Assembly (NCBI RefSeq): GCF_001411555.2
Contig: NC_049910.1
Location: forward strand, 28,057,150-28,121,149
Source: Juglans regia
Taxonomy: Eukaryota; Streptophyta; Magnoliopsida; Fagales; Juglandaceae
Reading direction: 5' to 3'
Length of the DNA: 64,000 bases
The notes under the pieces were generated by a model that worked only from the letters and a program-made list of their open reading frames with translations, searched no databases and was not told where the DNA came from. The stretch's first letter is position 1, and every line of letters starts with the position of its first letter. A program made the position numbers and the translations under genes. Below are positions 10,542 through 21,856 of this stretch, piece after piece.

Positions 10542-12562
10542 TTTGTAAACATGGAAATGTGGTACACATGTTAGACAATTAAGAACTACATTTGCAAGTG
10601 ATTTTGATAGCTGGCTCAGGAATCCTATGGCAACGTATGACCACACTTGGCACACTCCCTTGCATGGCTTCAACAATCGGTTGCCACTATTTATTGGCCA
10701 TCCGGGTTACCATGCCATGGAGGTGTGTGCGAAAGCGTTCCATCACCATTTTCAGATTTTCTTATCATCACAGCCGAGAGGTTTAGACAACTCAAATCCA
10801 ATAACAAAATTAGTTTGCAAACGTTTTATAAGAGCATTCTCATCCATTTCCCTAAACACTTGTGTGTTTTAAATATGGCTGAGAATGATTTACAGAATTT
10901 ACATCATCTGTGAGACACGAGCCCAACATCAAATGGCTGCAAAACCTTACCCAAACCCCACATGCCTTTGGTGAAAAATATTACAAACTGCAAAATGGTC
11001 ATTCGGGTGAGGATTACCCCGCCATCTCAATGGGGCCCACTAACACTTATGAATTATCCCACTAAACACCATCATCATAGCCTAACAGTAGACATGTAGC
11101 CCCCCTCCCTCCCCCACAAGTAATAATTATTCATCAATACCAAACATTGCAAAGGTCCCAATAGCACAAACCAATTTACAACCGAGGGGTTAGAGAAGGA
11201 AAATCCAATACTAAGCAGAAAGCAAAATGCATAAGAACATAAAAATAGAAATTAACTTTGTCAAACCAACAGAGCTTAGTCCATGAGAATAATAATTAAA
11301 GAGACCACATTGGCTCAAACCAACAAACACAGGGCACAAACAAGTCCAAACTGGTTGACTTGAATTACTTATTTTACTACTTCAAACAAGTCCAAACACA
11401 AACCACATTGATAATAAGTTCTCACGTTATTATTTTACTGCTTCAAAGCCAAAAAGGCCTCGTAATAAGTTTTATATCGTCAACTCAACATAAACATCTA
11501 CCAACTCAGAAAAGTTAAGCTCTCCATATGTTAATCTTCATTCAAGTACTTTATCAAGCCCTGCATATTTTCCTCTTACCGAATCAAAATACTTCTCATT
11601 CAGGAAAAAAAAATTCTCAAGACGCGACATCAATAATGTTTCTAACTTCCTCTTATCTGAATACCTCATATCTTGATATCAACACTCAGTTGCACAGAAA
11701 AGATGTTTTCACCCAAAAATTTTAGCTTCGTCCAACTATACAAGAACGTTGCACATAGAGTATTCCATTTGAAAACTAAAACCCAACAGAACCAAGCAAG
11801 CAAGACAAACTCAAACAAACCTAAAATGACCCAAAAATGCAAATGAACTGCCAAGACTCGTCTCTAGTGGCAAAAGAAAGGCAACATTATCATAAGAAAG
11901 GCAGCCAAGACTCATCTCTAGTGACAAATTTAATCTGGACAGATCTGAAGAGAATCGCAAAAGGAAAACTTCAAAAGATTATCATAAGAAAAAACAAATT
12001 CCATGGAAACGAGTAAAAATAGAAATTAGTGTAAAAACATAAACGAGTGTAAGAACCGAAACCCAGATGGGGAAATGGGTTTCAGAGAATGTTTAATCAA
12101 CCTATTAAAAATCCTCAGCCAAACAAGAAAAAGTACATCAAGTGGATATTACTTGAAGATGATAATGATTCATGATTTCGTACAGCTTTTGAGCTCAACG
12201 GGTTTTGACAAAACCGCCAGCCTTCGATATGTGCTACCGCTTTTGCGAAAACAAAAATACAAAAGTTGCTTGCGATAACATATTGAAAGATGAACAGATG
12301 GAATCCTTACCTATGAACAAAGGTAGGCGTGAGCGATTTTGGTCTTTGCTGTGAATCGAGAGGAAGAGAGGAGCACGGGACCAACGACAACAGATTTAGG
12401 GTTCGGTCGATTGGGGATGTACAGTGGTTCCCCAAATATGGGGAACGATTGTGGATCCCCTAAAACAAATCCCTATTTTAGGGAATGGGATGGGAGGCTC
12501 CATTTCAGATTCCCCTAAATTTGATCTCCAAATTTTAGGGATAACAGTACTTTATGCATTTA
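10542..12562. other. Non-coding right part of the Harbinger element
   Basis: About 2 kb without a supportable ORF. It probably holds the promoter and first exon(s) of the minus-strand partner gene, but I cannot assign them. Near 12420-12540 there are several CCTAAAATTT/TTAGGGGA-like motifs matching the other end of the element, as expected for subterminal transposase-binding repeats. Confidence 0.5.
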
Positions 12563-12578
12563 GATGGGGATGCTCTAA

Positions 12579-13730
12579 GTGAATCGGGAGGGAAGAGAAT
12601 CTTCGTTTAAGAGTTATAATTGAAATCATACAAAACTAAACTTTCATTTGACATAATTATGCATGCAGAGCGATGAATCTGACTGTCTAGTTAGACTATT
12701 CTCTAGACATCTTTGTTATTGACTAGAGACAGTTTAGTGTGTGCTGAAAATGACAAAAGCTTTATCACTTAGAATTGTTGAATTAGGTCCAAGTTCAAAC
12801 CCTTATTACATAACACTTAACTAACTATGATTTTTTTATTGTTTTTATCTTATTCCAAGTAGAATTTTAATCATTGGTATTCTATTTGCTTGAGTAATTA
12901 AAACTAGTATGTTGATGTTATTAACTAATTAGAACTAGTAATTTAATTATAATGATCAAAATAGTAGTTTATGGTATATATATATTTTTTATCATGTACT
13001 AACAATTTCCTTTTGTTTTTATTCTAATTCTAATTTTTATAATTAGTTGTTACTTCCTTGACTAAGTATAACTAGCATTTATTTGATTAACTAATTATAA
13101 CTAGCTAGTATTTTATATTATGAGAAGATTAGGGAGATGGCATTTTTTATGATGTATTAGTAATTACACTATGTTGACAATTGTCTAAGTAAAATTTTTA
13201 TAACATTTATATTTCCTTGGCTAATTATAACTAGTATTTTTTTTTATCTTATTATCTATAAATAGTACTCTAATTATAATCATAAAAATATTAAGTTTTA
13301 GTACTATTATTGTGGCATTCACATTTTTATTTTATTTTTTTATTCTAATTATGCGAGATATATCTAGTATTTTAATTCTCTAACTAATTATAGTTAATGT
13401 TCTCTTTTTTACTTCAATATGATGCGGAATTTTAACTACTACAATTTTTGTTCTGTATACACTTAGCTATTCTAACAAATAATATAATAGATCTCAAGTG
13501 AAATTTATAGTGGCATCATTATATACTATAAAGCCCAACATGCTTGCTAATTCCAACATCCATTATTTAATCCCAACATGGATTAACCCAACATGCAATA
13601 TTAAATACAAAGTAATAAATCCACAACTTATAGTATATATCTACAACACCCATTAATTCCCAACATACATTAAATCCTAAGTAATCAATCCACAACATGC
13701 ATTAAATCTCAATTTCAGACATCCTTAATG
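12579..13730. other. AT-rich spacer with recurring AATTATAACTAG-like motif
   Basis: No gene. From about 12890 to 13400 variants of TAATTATAACTAG recur at irregular spacing (for example near 12895, 12930, 13065, 13095 and 13225), like a decayed satellite. Otherwise unremarkable. Confidence 0.5.
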
Positions 13731-14469
13731 CCAAATGTTCGAATACGACCTCAAGCAAACGTTTGAACACACACAAGCCATTCGAACACTAACTCGGAGA
13801 TATGTTCAAACACGCACAAGCATTCAAACAATAACACCGAAGGTCTTTGGAACATAAAACATTGTTGGTTCGAACCCTCACCGGCGATTTGAGCAATTAG
13901 TGTGTGGAATTCCTTTGTGGCATGCACGACATATGCTCTCTAGCAGGCCAGTAAACTCTCTCTCTCTCACCCCTTACTCTCTAGTAGGTCACTGAAATCT
14001 TTCCCTCATTGCATATCCATCTCCTTCCCATACAAATCTCACTCTCACTCTAAAAAATCAAATAAAGTAAACCCAACAATGTGTTACAAGCATATATCAC
14101 ATAAAGTAAACCAACAATAAACGCAAAAATTCACCCCACGTAATATATATGAAAGCATCCAAGAAGATGAAGGAGAAGATGAAGAATCTGAAGTTCCTTA
14201 GAAGAGTTGGCAAACTTAGCAAAGCGAACTAGTTGCATTAATTACATATTTATCTCATGTCTATTGGTTAATATTGCTTTCTCTCGAGTATGATAAGATG
14301 ATCGCACTTCACAATGAATCTGCTTTTAAAGTATAAAAAGTGAGCTACGTTGAGATTTTTTCCCACGTTTTGTGGCCCCTTTTCTGATATCTGAGTGGTC
14401 TCGGGCAGTGCGTAAAACCTTCTACCTCTTCTTTGGGATCAAAGAGCAGATTAAGTATTTCTTCTTGAG

Positions 14470-14690
14470 AGTTAGATAAATCAAGACTAGAGATCGAGCA
14501 ACTAAGATCAAGACAGAGAGAAATGGAGGAGACAACATGGTCAAATGAAGCTGATTTGGAGACGCGATTAAGGTAGTGACAACAAGAGGAGCTACAGAGG
14601 GAGATAGCAATTAAGTGCCAAGAAATGTTTCACGAGATGCAGATCATGATGTCACAAAAATTTATGCCTCCACCATCTTTGGAATATTTG
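14470..14690 (+). pseudogene. Coiled-coil remnant, possibly a plant transposase tail
   Basis: One plus frame reads LEIEQLRSRQREMEETTW, then two adjacent stops, then QQEELQREIAIKCQEMFHEM and MMSQKFMPPPSL. The heptad-like charged pattern resembles the C-terminal tails of plant En/Spm-associated proteins. It is too short and broken to assign a family. An acidic stretch at 14150-14200 may belong to the same ancestral gene. Confidence 0.35.
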
Positions 14691-15639
14691 TTATATATGA
14701 GACTAATATTTTGTTTATATTTTTGGACTTGGTTGGATAATAATATGGACAATTGTGTTGTTATGGGTAATTTAGTCAACGGATTTGATTAGTTTAATGG
14801 GACACAAGCATACATCTATTATAATATGCTATATTATTAGAATTTAAAAATATGTGATTTGAATAATTGAATGAGATTTATAATACTTAGTTTGATAGAT
14901 TTATAGTACTATATATAGAATAGATATATTTATAATATACTAAAACATATATTAGATAGCTTTAGTTTTATCATAAGTGAACACATTTATGTAGAATAAT
15001 AATTTAGATTAATAGATTCAGGTACATAGAGATATAAGAATTATGTTATGTTGTTCGAACAAAATATATACTACTCAAACAAAATTTATCATGATTGAAA
15101 TCCTGATATTATGTTCGAACTACATATAATGACGTACTATTCGAATACTAAATTATATGTTCGAACAGAAACCAGTGTGAATAAATACTTGAATCCTTCC
15201 ATCCGTCTGCACATCGTTCAAACTTCTCTCACTTGTTTCTCACACTTGTTCGAATTCCCAACTTTCATTTACCACTGTCTTCACCACCGCAACCGTCACA
15301 CACCTCTCTAGCAGCCAGAAGATATGTACTTTATCCATTGTTCGTTATTCACCTAACCAATGGGGTTCAGATCCCCTTTTTGGACCCAAACCCCATTCCT
15401 TTATTTTTTGACCACCACACATAGTGGATGTGTGAATGAGGGAGTGTCATAAATATTTAGGGGAGAAAACCCATCAATCTTCAAGATTGATGGGCTTTAG
15501 TTTCAAGAACGAGTTGACTCAGCCATTAATGTCTTCTCAACTCCTGCATTCGAACATCTCCTCTAAACATTTGAACTTTTAAAGTTGCTAAACACTATTA
15601 CCATGCGTTTGGACAACAAGTTGTAGAGTTTGAACATGG

Positions 15640-16390
15640 TAAACTTAACGTTCAAATATACGTTCGAACGTAAGCTCTATCCATTCGAACAATCCATTGG
15701 TTAAAACCATGCCATTCCCCACTATGAATAATTATATTGTTAGAACAATGTCAAGTTGAGTTTGAATACCAACCCGAGTACTAGTTCGGGAATAACTTTA
15801 TATACAGGTTGAATACCCACCCGAGTTTGAATACCAACGTAAGCTCTATCCATTCGAACAATCTATTGCTTTCAGTTCGGATGAATACTGCATTAGTTCA
15901 AACAGCAACCCGAATAAGTGCTCAATTTAATACCAAGTTTATATACAGGTTGGTGTTTGAACATTGTTTATGTAGTTTGAATACCAACCCAAATATGTGT
16001 TCAACATTTCTGTTTCCTCACAATCTGATTGTGGTTTGAATGAAGAATACGTTCATTCAAACATCAACCCAAATAAGTGTTCAAATTAATAGTAAGTTTA
16101 TATACAGGTTGGTGTTTGAACATTGTTTGCGTTAGTTTGCACACTAACCCGAATACATGTTCAACATTTTTTATTTTCTCACAATCTGCTTGTTGTTTGA
16201 ACAATACATGTTCAACATTGTTTGAACATCAACCTGAATAAGAGTTCAACTTAATAGTAAGTTTACATACCTGTTGGTCAAACATTGTTTCTATTAGTTT
16301 GGAGACCAACGTGAATCTGTTTAACATTTCCATTTTCTTGCAATTTTCTTGTTGTTTGAATGAAGACTACGTTCATTCGAATGCATATTT
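15640..16390. repeat. Degenerate tandem repeat, about 140-165 bp units
   Basis: The landmark ATATACAGGT starts at 15800, 15941 and 16100, with a diverged version (ACATACCTGT) at 16265. Spacings are 141, 159 and 165 bp. Each unit also carries TTTGAACATTGTTT, AACCCGAATA and TGTTCAACATTT. Confidence 0.8.
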
Positions 16391-16489
16391 TATACATTAT
16401 GTCTACTTCTAGATTGAAACGTGCTTGGTCATCAGAGGGAACATCGTTGACTGCACTAAATTGGCTTCCCAAGTCTATACTATTTGAGA

Positions 16490-18855
16490 TGGGCCATTAA
16501 GCTCAATGACTTCAACGACATCATTTGGGAAGGGATGACCCTATAGTCTATATTCACTGATAGCCATCTTGACTACATGTCGTTTGTCGAATATCCAATA
16601 GCTTAGGGTGCCTTCTATGTTATGCATTTAATTCATCGAAGCCCATCACCCTTGCTTCCTTAATCCAGGCTATAACCTCCTTTTGTTGGGAATTTTCAAG
16701 CAACAATGTATTCATTCCATTGAGGAGAGAATCCACCCCTTGCGATTCATATACATCCTCCACTTGAGACTTCTAACTCAGTACATTGGCAACCAATTGG
16801 CCTTCCCATAGTAGTACTTAATCTTGCACTGATAGTCGCTAATTCTATCCAACCACCTACAATGTCTTATGTTGAGGTTCTTTTGGGGGAGAAGGTGCTT
16901 TAGAGTTTTATGATTTGTATAGATCTCATAGGCTTCACCATAGAAATCATGTCATTAGATCTTCTAGGTAAGACCACAACTTCTAGCTCTAGATAATGGG
17001 TGTGGTAATTCTTCTCATGATCCTTTAGTCGGCGTGTTGCGTATGACACCACCGACCTTGCTACATCCAATTGCACTTGTAACCATATTTGAATAAGTTG
17101 TTGAAAACCACCATTAGCTTGTGTGGCTCAGGTAGGGCCAACACAAGGGCTGGGGTTAGTGTTTTTGGTCAGGATTGTGAGTGGACCTGAGAAATGCAGA
17201 AGCCTTCCACAATTCTCCTATAAAAATTGGCAAGTCCTAGAAAGCTAAGGCAATCCTAGGATGTTGCCGATCTACTATTACTTCGATCTTGCTAAGGTCC
17301 ACCACTACAACATATTGGAAATCACATGACCATGAAACTTCACTTCCTCCAGCCATAAGTTTTGCATACAATTGGTGCTCTCAAATTTCTCCAATAATCA
17401 GTCGTAGGTGGTTCATATGGTCTTCTAGATCATGTGAGTAGGCCAAAATGTTGTTGATGAAAACCACTACAAAACAAATCCAAGAAGGGCCTAAACACCT
17501 GGTACATAACGTCCATGAACGTAGCAAGTGCATTGGCCAATCCAAATAGCATCATCATGAACTCGTAGTACCCGTACCTCATTTTGAATGCAGTCTTGGG
17601 CAAATTACTGTCCATGATCCTTAAATGGTGATACCCGACCTTAGGTTGATCTTATAGAACACTGTCTCTCCTTACAGTCAGTCAAACAAGTCATCGATCC
17701 TAATTAAGGGTTACTTATCCTTTATCGCCACCTTATTCAGTTCTTTTTAGTCTATGCACATCCTAAAAGTCTCATCCATCTTCTCGACAAATAATACTAG
17801 TGCTCCCCACAGTGAGGAACTGGGTCTGATAAATCATTTGTCCAGAAGCTCTTGTAGTTGCGTCTTCAACTCTAACTCCAATGGTGCCATCCTATAAGGT
17901 GCCTTGTATACAAGAGTTGCTCTAGGTTCCAAATTGATTTCAAACTCAATCCCTTGGATGGGGGGAAATCCTAGTTGATTGTTAGAAGCATCTCTGGGAA
18001 CTCCTTGAATACTAGAATTACCCTTACTAACTTCTTCTTTGTTAGTTTAAGCACTACCTGAACTAGGTATGGTTCTACTCCACCGGCCAAAACCATTTTA
18101 ACTTGTAGAGTTGTTATCATCTTTGGCATTGTCTTAAGCCTACGGCCAGTGAATTCCATTCCTTCTTCTTCAGGTAGTTGAAAGCTAAGAACCCAACTTT
18201 GAAAGTTAATGTTAGAGTAGTGCCAGAATAGCCAATCCTTTCCCAACATAATTTCAAAATTGAGAACGTTGAACACCATTAGGCCTACTTCCAACACTCT
18301 TCCTCCTAGATCTAAGGGAAGAATTAATGCAACCCTCGAGCACACTACAACTTCCCCACTCAATAGAGCCACTACCACAATTTGTTGCATGAACTCCATC
18401 TATAAACTGCATATTCAAGCGAATGCAGTAGATATGAATGACTAGGATACACTTGAGTCGCTAAACTGATTGACTCTGGCCCGATCTTATCCAAGTCCTC
18501 TTGTGTCTCTAGGGCCTCCTCTTGGGTCTATGATGACTCCAATCTCTTGGGTCTCTAGGGCCTCCGCATCAACTTCTCCAAGTGTCAAAGCAGAAACCCT
18601 TGCCTACACTGATTGACTCTGGCCCGATCTTCCTTCAACCAGGTCAGGCTTGCTTCCTTAGGCCACTCTAGGGCATTCCCTAGCAAAGTGTCCAATCAAA
18701 ACACGTCTGAACCAAGTCCCTAAGCCCGATCGGCAATCTCGCTCATGGGACCATTTGCACCAGCTGAACAAAGGTGTCTGACCACTCATACAAACTCCCA
18801 GGATTAATTGAGCATGCATCCCTAATGTTGATATGGCCTTCTGTAATGATCCCAA
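16490..18855 (-). pseudogene. Ty3/Gypsy pol remnant (protease, reverse transcriptase, RNase H), chromovirus-like
   Basis: Read on the minus strand: a zinc-knuckle end (HFARECPRV) at 18658-18700. A retroviral-type aspartic protease domain follows at 17971-18399, where VLNFEIMLGKDWLFWH matches the family pattern. Reverse transcriptase is at 17430-17970 (PKTAFKMRYGYYEFMMM and a LANALATFMD block). A ribonuclease H segment at about 16600-17110 includes HEKNYHTHYLELEVVV. The catalytic reverse-transcriptase block near 17449-17475 reads VVVFINNILAYS, so both active-site aspartates are asparagine. Many other stops and frameshifts are present. Integrase and chromodomain are not found at lower coordinates, so the element is truncated near 16.5 kb. 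Domain style resembles Tekay/Del chromoviruses. Confidence 0.82.
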
Positions 18856-18998
18856 ACTACTCCCCTCCCCAGTGTAACTCTTTTGCTTCTGGCATGTTCA
18901 CACTACTACAGTGCTCACATTCTACAATGGAGGCTATTTCTACTAGCCTCTCAAAATTTTGTGTTTGCAGACAAACCTCTGGAGACAATATCCACAAC

Positions 18999-19219
18999 GA
19001 AAAAATCTACACAACCTCTTACTATTCACACAACCTCCACACACCATACTTTTTTTAATTTTTATTATTTTTTTATTTTATCAAATATTTAATATATAAA
19101 TAATGAATAGAAGAATTGAGTTAGTTTAAAAAGAATAAACTCAAAAAAAAAATTTTAAAAATTAAAAAATTTAAAAAAATGTGGTGTGTGGAGGTTGGGG
19201 TGGTTGTGTAGCATTACTC
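18999..19219. mobile_element. Mutator-like MITE with 9-bp target duplication
   Basis: A 221-bp insertion in the Gypsy remnant, flanked by ATCCACAAC at 18990-18998 and 19220-19228. Its ends are inverted repeats: CTACACAACC and CCTCCACACACCA on the left match their complements on the right (TGGTGTGTGGAGG and GGTTGTGTAG). The core is T- and A-rich with no ORF. A 9-bp duplication with long terminal repeats fits a Mutator-like MITE. Confidence 0.8.
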
Positions 19220-19221
19220 AT

Positions 19222-19445
19222 CCACAACTATAATCCATCTTGGAAACGTTTAGCTCGCACCTCTTCAACGGAGATAAGATGCGGGATAGACCTTGCTAAC
19301 TGCATAAACATAGTAGCATACTGTTCGACGATCATGCTGCTTTGAATCAAACTGGAAACCTCTCTTGCCTTTTGCTACTTCATGATGATTGGGAAGAAGT
19401 GGTCGTCAAAGTCATTTTTTAATCCCTACCAAGTCGCAACTTCCA
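19222..19445 (-). pseudogene. Ty3/Gypsy gag fragment
   Basis: Minus-strand reading shows the retrotransposon gag pattern DFDDHFFPIIM, KAREVSSLIQSSMIVEQYAT and MQLARSIPHLIS, as in chromovirus gag. It continues the pol remnant at 16490-18855 in the same orientation. The MITE at 18999-19219 lies between the two parts. Gag would form the particle; this piece is only a fragment. Confidence 0.7.
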
Positions 19446-19496
19446 TCGATTGCAAATTTTATATTTAACATGCACTATTAATCTATGTAATCTCAT

Positions 19497-19567
19497 ATTT
19501 TTAACGAATCATCCCGCTCGTTCCCTTTATACTTAACAAGGAAACAAGCGGGATGATGCGTTAAAAA
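19497..19567. repeat. Long hairpin, about 29-bp imperfect stem
   Basis: TAACGAATCATCCCGCTCG (from 19502) pairs with CAAGCGGGATGATGCGTTA (ending 19563), with about four mismatches and extension at both ends. The loop is about 10 bases (around TATACTT). It sits just beyond the gag fragment. It could be a tiny foldback element or a small-RNA hairpin; there is no further evidence. Confidence 0.8.
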
Positions 19568-19659
19568 TATTCTCGTAAAATACCCACCTCCCACTTAAAT
19601 ATAAAGATCAAATTAAAATAACACTCAAAATGTTCGGACCTCGCATCCATAATTTAAGG

Positions 19660-19826
19660 ATAATGATAGACGCACAACCATTTTTACAAGTTTTTACACA
19701 ACTATATTTTAAATAAGAGGTATTTCTAAAAAATAACTTGTAAAACTGCCATCTCTTCTTATAAATACACTCATTTTAAAATATGATTCTATAAAAGACT
19801 TAGAAATGGTTGTGTGTATCATTCCT
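19660..19826. mobile_element. MITE with about 50-bp terminal inverted repeats
   Basis: The left end (AATGATAGACGCACAACCAT) and the complement of the right end (AATGATACACACAACCAT) match, with similarity continuing into TATATTTTAAA. Length is about 165 bp and the core is AT-rich with no ORF. It shares CACAACCATTT ends with the element at 20158-20326. Confidence 0.65.
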
Positions 19827-20157
19827 TTTTTAAAAAAACTCACAATTCATACCCATCTCTTCTAACTCAATTGATCTATTCTCAGATCATTTGCATGTTA
19901 GGATTTTTTTCCCCCCCTCTTTCTCTCCCTTGTCTTCTTCATCGTGTTGTCGCCACCATGTTGTCGATGAAATCAACAAGCCATCATCTACAGGTAAGTA
20001 CGTATAGTGGTCGGTAGTGCATGTGTTGCTTTCAGCAAGGTTCCGAAAGATTGTAGACTCACAAGCAGAGAAAAGAAAGAGAAAGAATAAGAAAACTCTC
20101 CATAGTCATCAAGTTCAAGGAATCAAGCATATTTTTATCTATGATTAATCTAAAGGA

Positions 20158-20326
20158 GTAATAATATTACACATACAACTTTTTGTTACAACCTTTATAT
20201 AACCACGTTTTATATTGAGGGTATTTCAATAGAACGATGTTACAATGATAAGTTTATTTATAAAACTCTCCCTCTTTTCAGTCAGGAATGTATAAAAGTA
20301 ATAAAAATGGTTGTATGTATACTATT
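20158..20326. mobile_element. Second MITE of the ACAACCATT-type family
   Basis: The left end (TATTACACATACAACTTTTT) and the complement of the right end (AGTATACATACAACCATTTT) form imperfect terminal repeats about 165 bp apart. Ends and size match the element at 19660-19826. Confidence 0.55.
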
Positions 20327-21195
20327 TTCCAAATCTAAAGTGTGAAATTTTCACTCTCAGATAAGTTGCGTTCGGACTAAGTACACCTCAACCATGTAAA
20401 TAGAAGACTTGAATAAAAAATAAAGCGTGGGTTTTACATTCTCTTTCATCGTAACATTTTATTCGGGGCCCATGAGCTAATTCTTTCACCAAGATCAGAG
20501 GTTTTAAGGTCAAGTGCAGGAAAATATAAGTGAGATGTATGAATTGCAAGAAAATAGAGAAACTAATTACTCATATTTAGAAAATTCTTCTTCTTTCAAA
20601 TAATGATCAAGAGTTAATATTTTTGTTTTTGAGGTAATTATATATGAACTTCATCTATATATACACATGAAATCTGCTACTTGGAAGCTTGTATGTTAAC
20701 ATATTGTTGCGGGCATGTTCCGTATCTCCACAAACAACTTCTAGTAGCCTACAATTAAAAGATAAGTGGGGCTTGGTGTGGTGGGAGACACCTCTATTCC
20801 AAAGTTAGTGAAGAGTTTTGAGAATATTTTGAGTTTCAGGGCATTAAAAAGTTACCTCAAGGGTGTTCTTTGACCTCTTTTTATATGGCTTGGTAATGTG
20901 ATGAGAAGAAGGCTTACCTCATGGCCTGTCCTTCTCTGGTCCTTCTTGGATTGTGGATTGTTAGGGCTCCTAATCAGTCATTATGTTGGAGGGAATTAAA
21001 ACCCTAATAGGGTATTTTGGGTGGATATCACACTATTGATTATTCGTCCGTTGTATCCTTAAATCATCATTAATGATAGATCAATTTGAATTTTGTACAA
21101 GCGCGTTTATGACTGTTGGGCCCTTAATTTCTCCTAAACCCTAAGTCTTCATCTTCTTTTTCTTCTTCTCGACCTTTGTCCTTCATCTATTGCCG

Positions 21196-21856
21196 ATGGC
21201 TCCATTCAACACTTCCTGTTTTGGTTCTTGCGGCTCCCATTCTTCTCACCCTTAAGCTTCACCTAACAAGGCTGGGGGTAACAGTTCTTATCGCCCATAT
21301 GACTTTGTGGGTCATCGTTGGTTTGTCACCACCTCATAAGTAGATCTTGATCTTGTCAGGAACTACTATATAGAGTTCTTGATTTTGTTGTGTTAGAGGT
21401 GCCTGTTCCACGTTGCAGGGCTATTGATTCAGAAGGGTTTGCCGGACAGGTGGCCCTATTCATGAGTATGTTTTTTATAGATGCCTCCCTTTTTGTCGTC
21501 CGATTCAAGACGCATTTGATTATTTTGGTTTAGACCCATCCCAGCTTAACCTCAATGCCTAGAGAGTGTGTTGTCATGCAATATGGTGTGTCGTCTAGTC
21601 TTGGAGCCTGATGGGGAGGAATGTTGTGACCTTACTACTTAGGAGTTCCTCTCTACCCATTGTGTCCGGCTTCTTGATGAGAATTTGTGTCGTTTCTATT
21701 CACGAATTAAGTGTAGAGTGGTACACCTGGAGAACCACTATTCTTATATCAAACATTGGCACAAGAATTTTTCTCCATGATGGGCGCAAGTTGCTCCCTT
21801 ACCATCTTCGTGTGTCCGCCGAGCAGCGGCCCCTCTTCCCCACCTGCCACCACCAC
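21196..21856 (+). pseudogene. Antisense-ORF remnant of a Tat-like element (gypsy-type 'transposase_28'-like)
   Basis: Opens ATGGCTCC at 21196, the same start context as the related remnant at 52330. Broken plus frames contain a LDPSQLNLNA block and a GEECCDLTT segment that resemble the plant gypsy-associated domain PF04195. I recognise it by pattern only. The remnant is interrupted by many stops and ends where the solo-LTR-like element inserted at 21857. The biochemical role of this protein class is unknown to me. Confidence 0.45.

Larger units (their letters stand above)
1466..12575 (+). mobile_element. PIF/Harbinger DNA transposon, two genes, containing a nested LINE
   Basis: The element starts GAGCATCCCCATT at 1466 and ends with the inverse at 12575, giving terminal inverted repeats of about 13 bp. 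TAA flanks both ends (1463-1465 and 12576-12578), the 3-bp target duplication typical of PIF/Harbinger. Subterminal CCTAAAATTT-like motifs recur inside both ends. It carries the two convergent genes typical of the superfamily: a DDE transposase (plus) and a Myb/trihelix-like protein (minus). Total length is 11.1 kb. Removing the nested LINE and one target copy leaves about 5.5 kb. Both genes are broken, so the copy is non-autonomous, but its ends look usable by a transposase supplied in trans. Confidence 0.88.
13730..16400. mobile_element. Possible decayed CACTA-type element with TTCGAAC-rich flanks
   Basis: The stretch is studded with GTTCGAAC and GTTTGAAC variants in both orientations, at 13735-13880 on the left and 15040-16390 on the right. 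Between them lies a degenerate coiled-coil reading frame (14470-14690). Dense subterminal motif repeats around a coding core are a hallmark of CACTA/En-Spm transposons. I could not find CACTA termini or a 3-bp target duplication, so the class is a guess. The right part also behaves as a degenerate tandem repeat. Confidence 0.35.

Noticed and set aside
15640..16390. Regularly spaced repeats considered as a CRISPR array
   Set aside because: Units are long, diverged and without short constant repeats and unique spacers; the genome is a plant.
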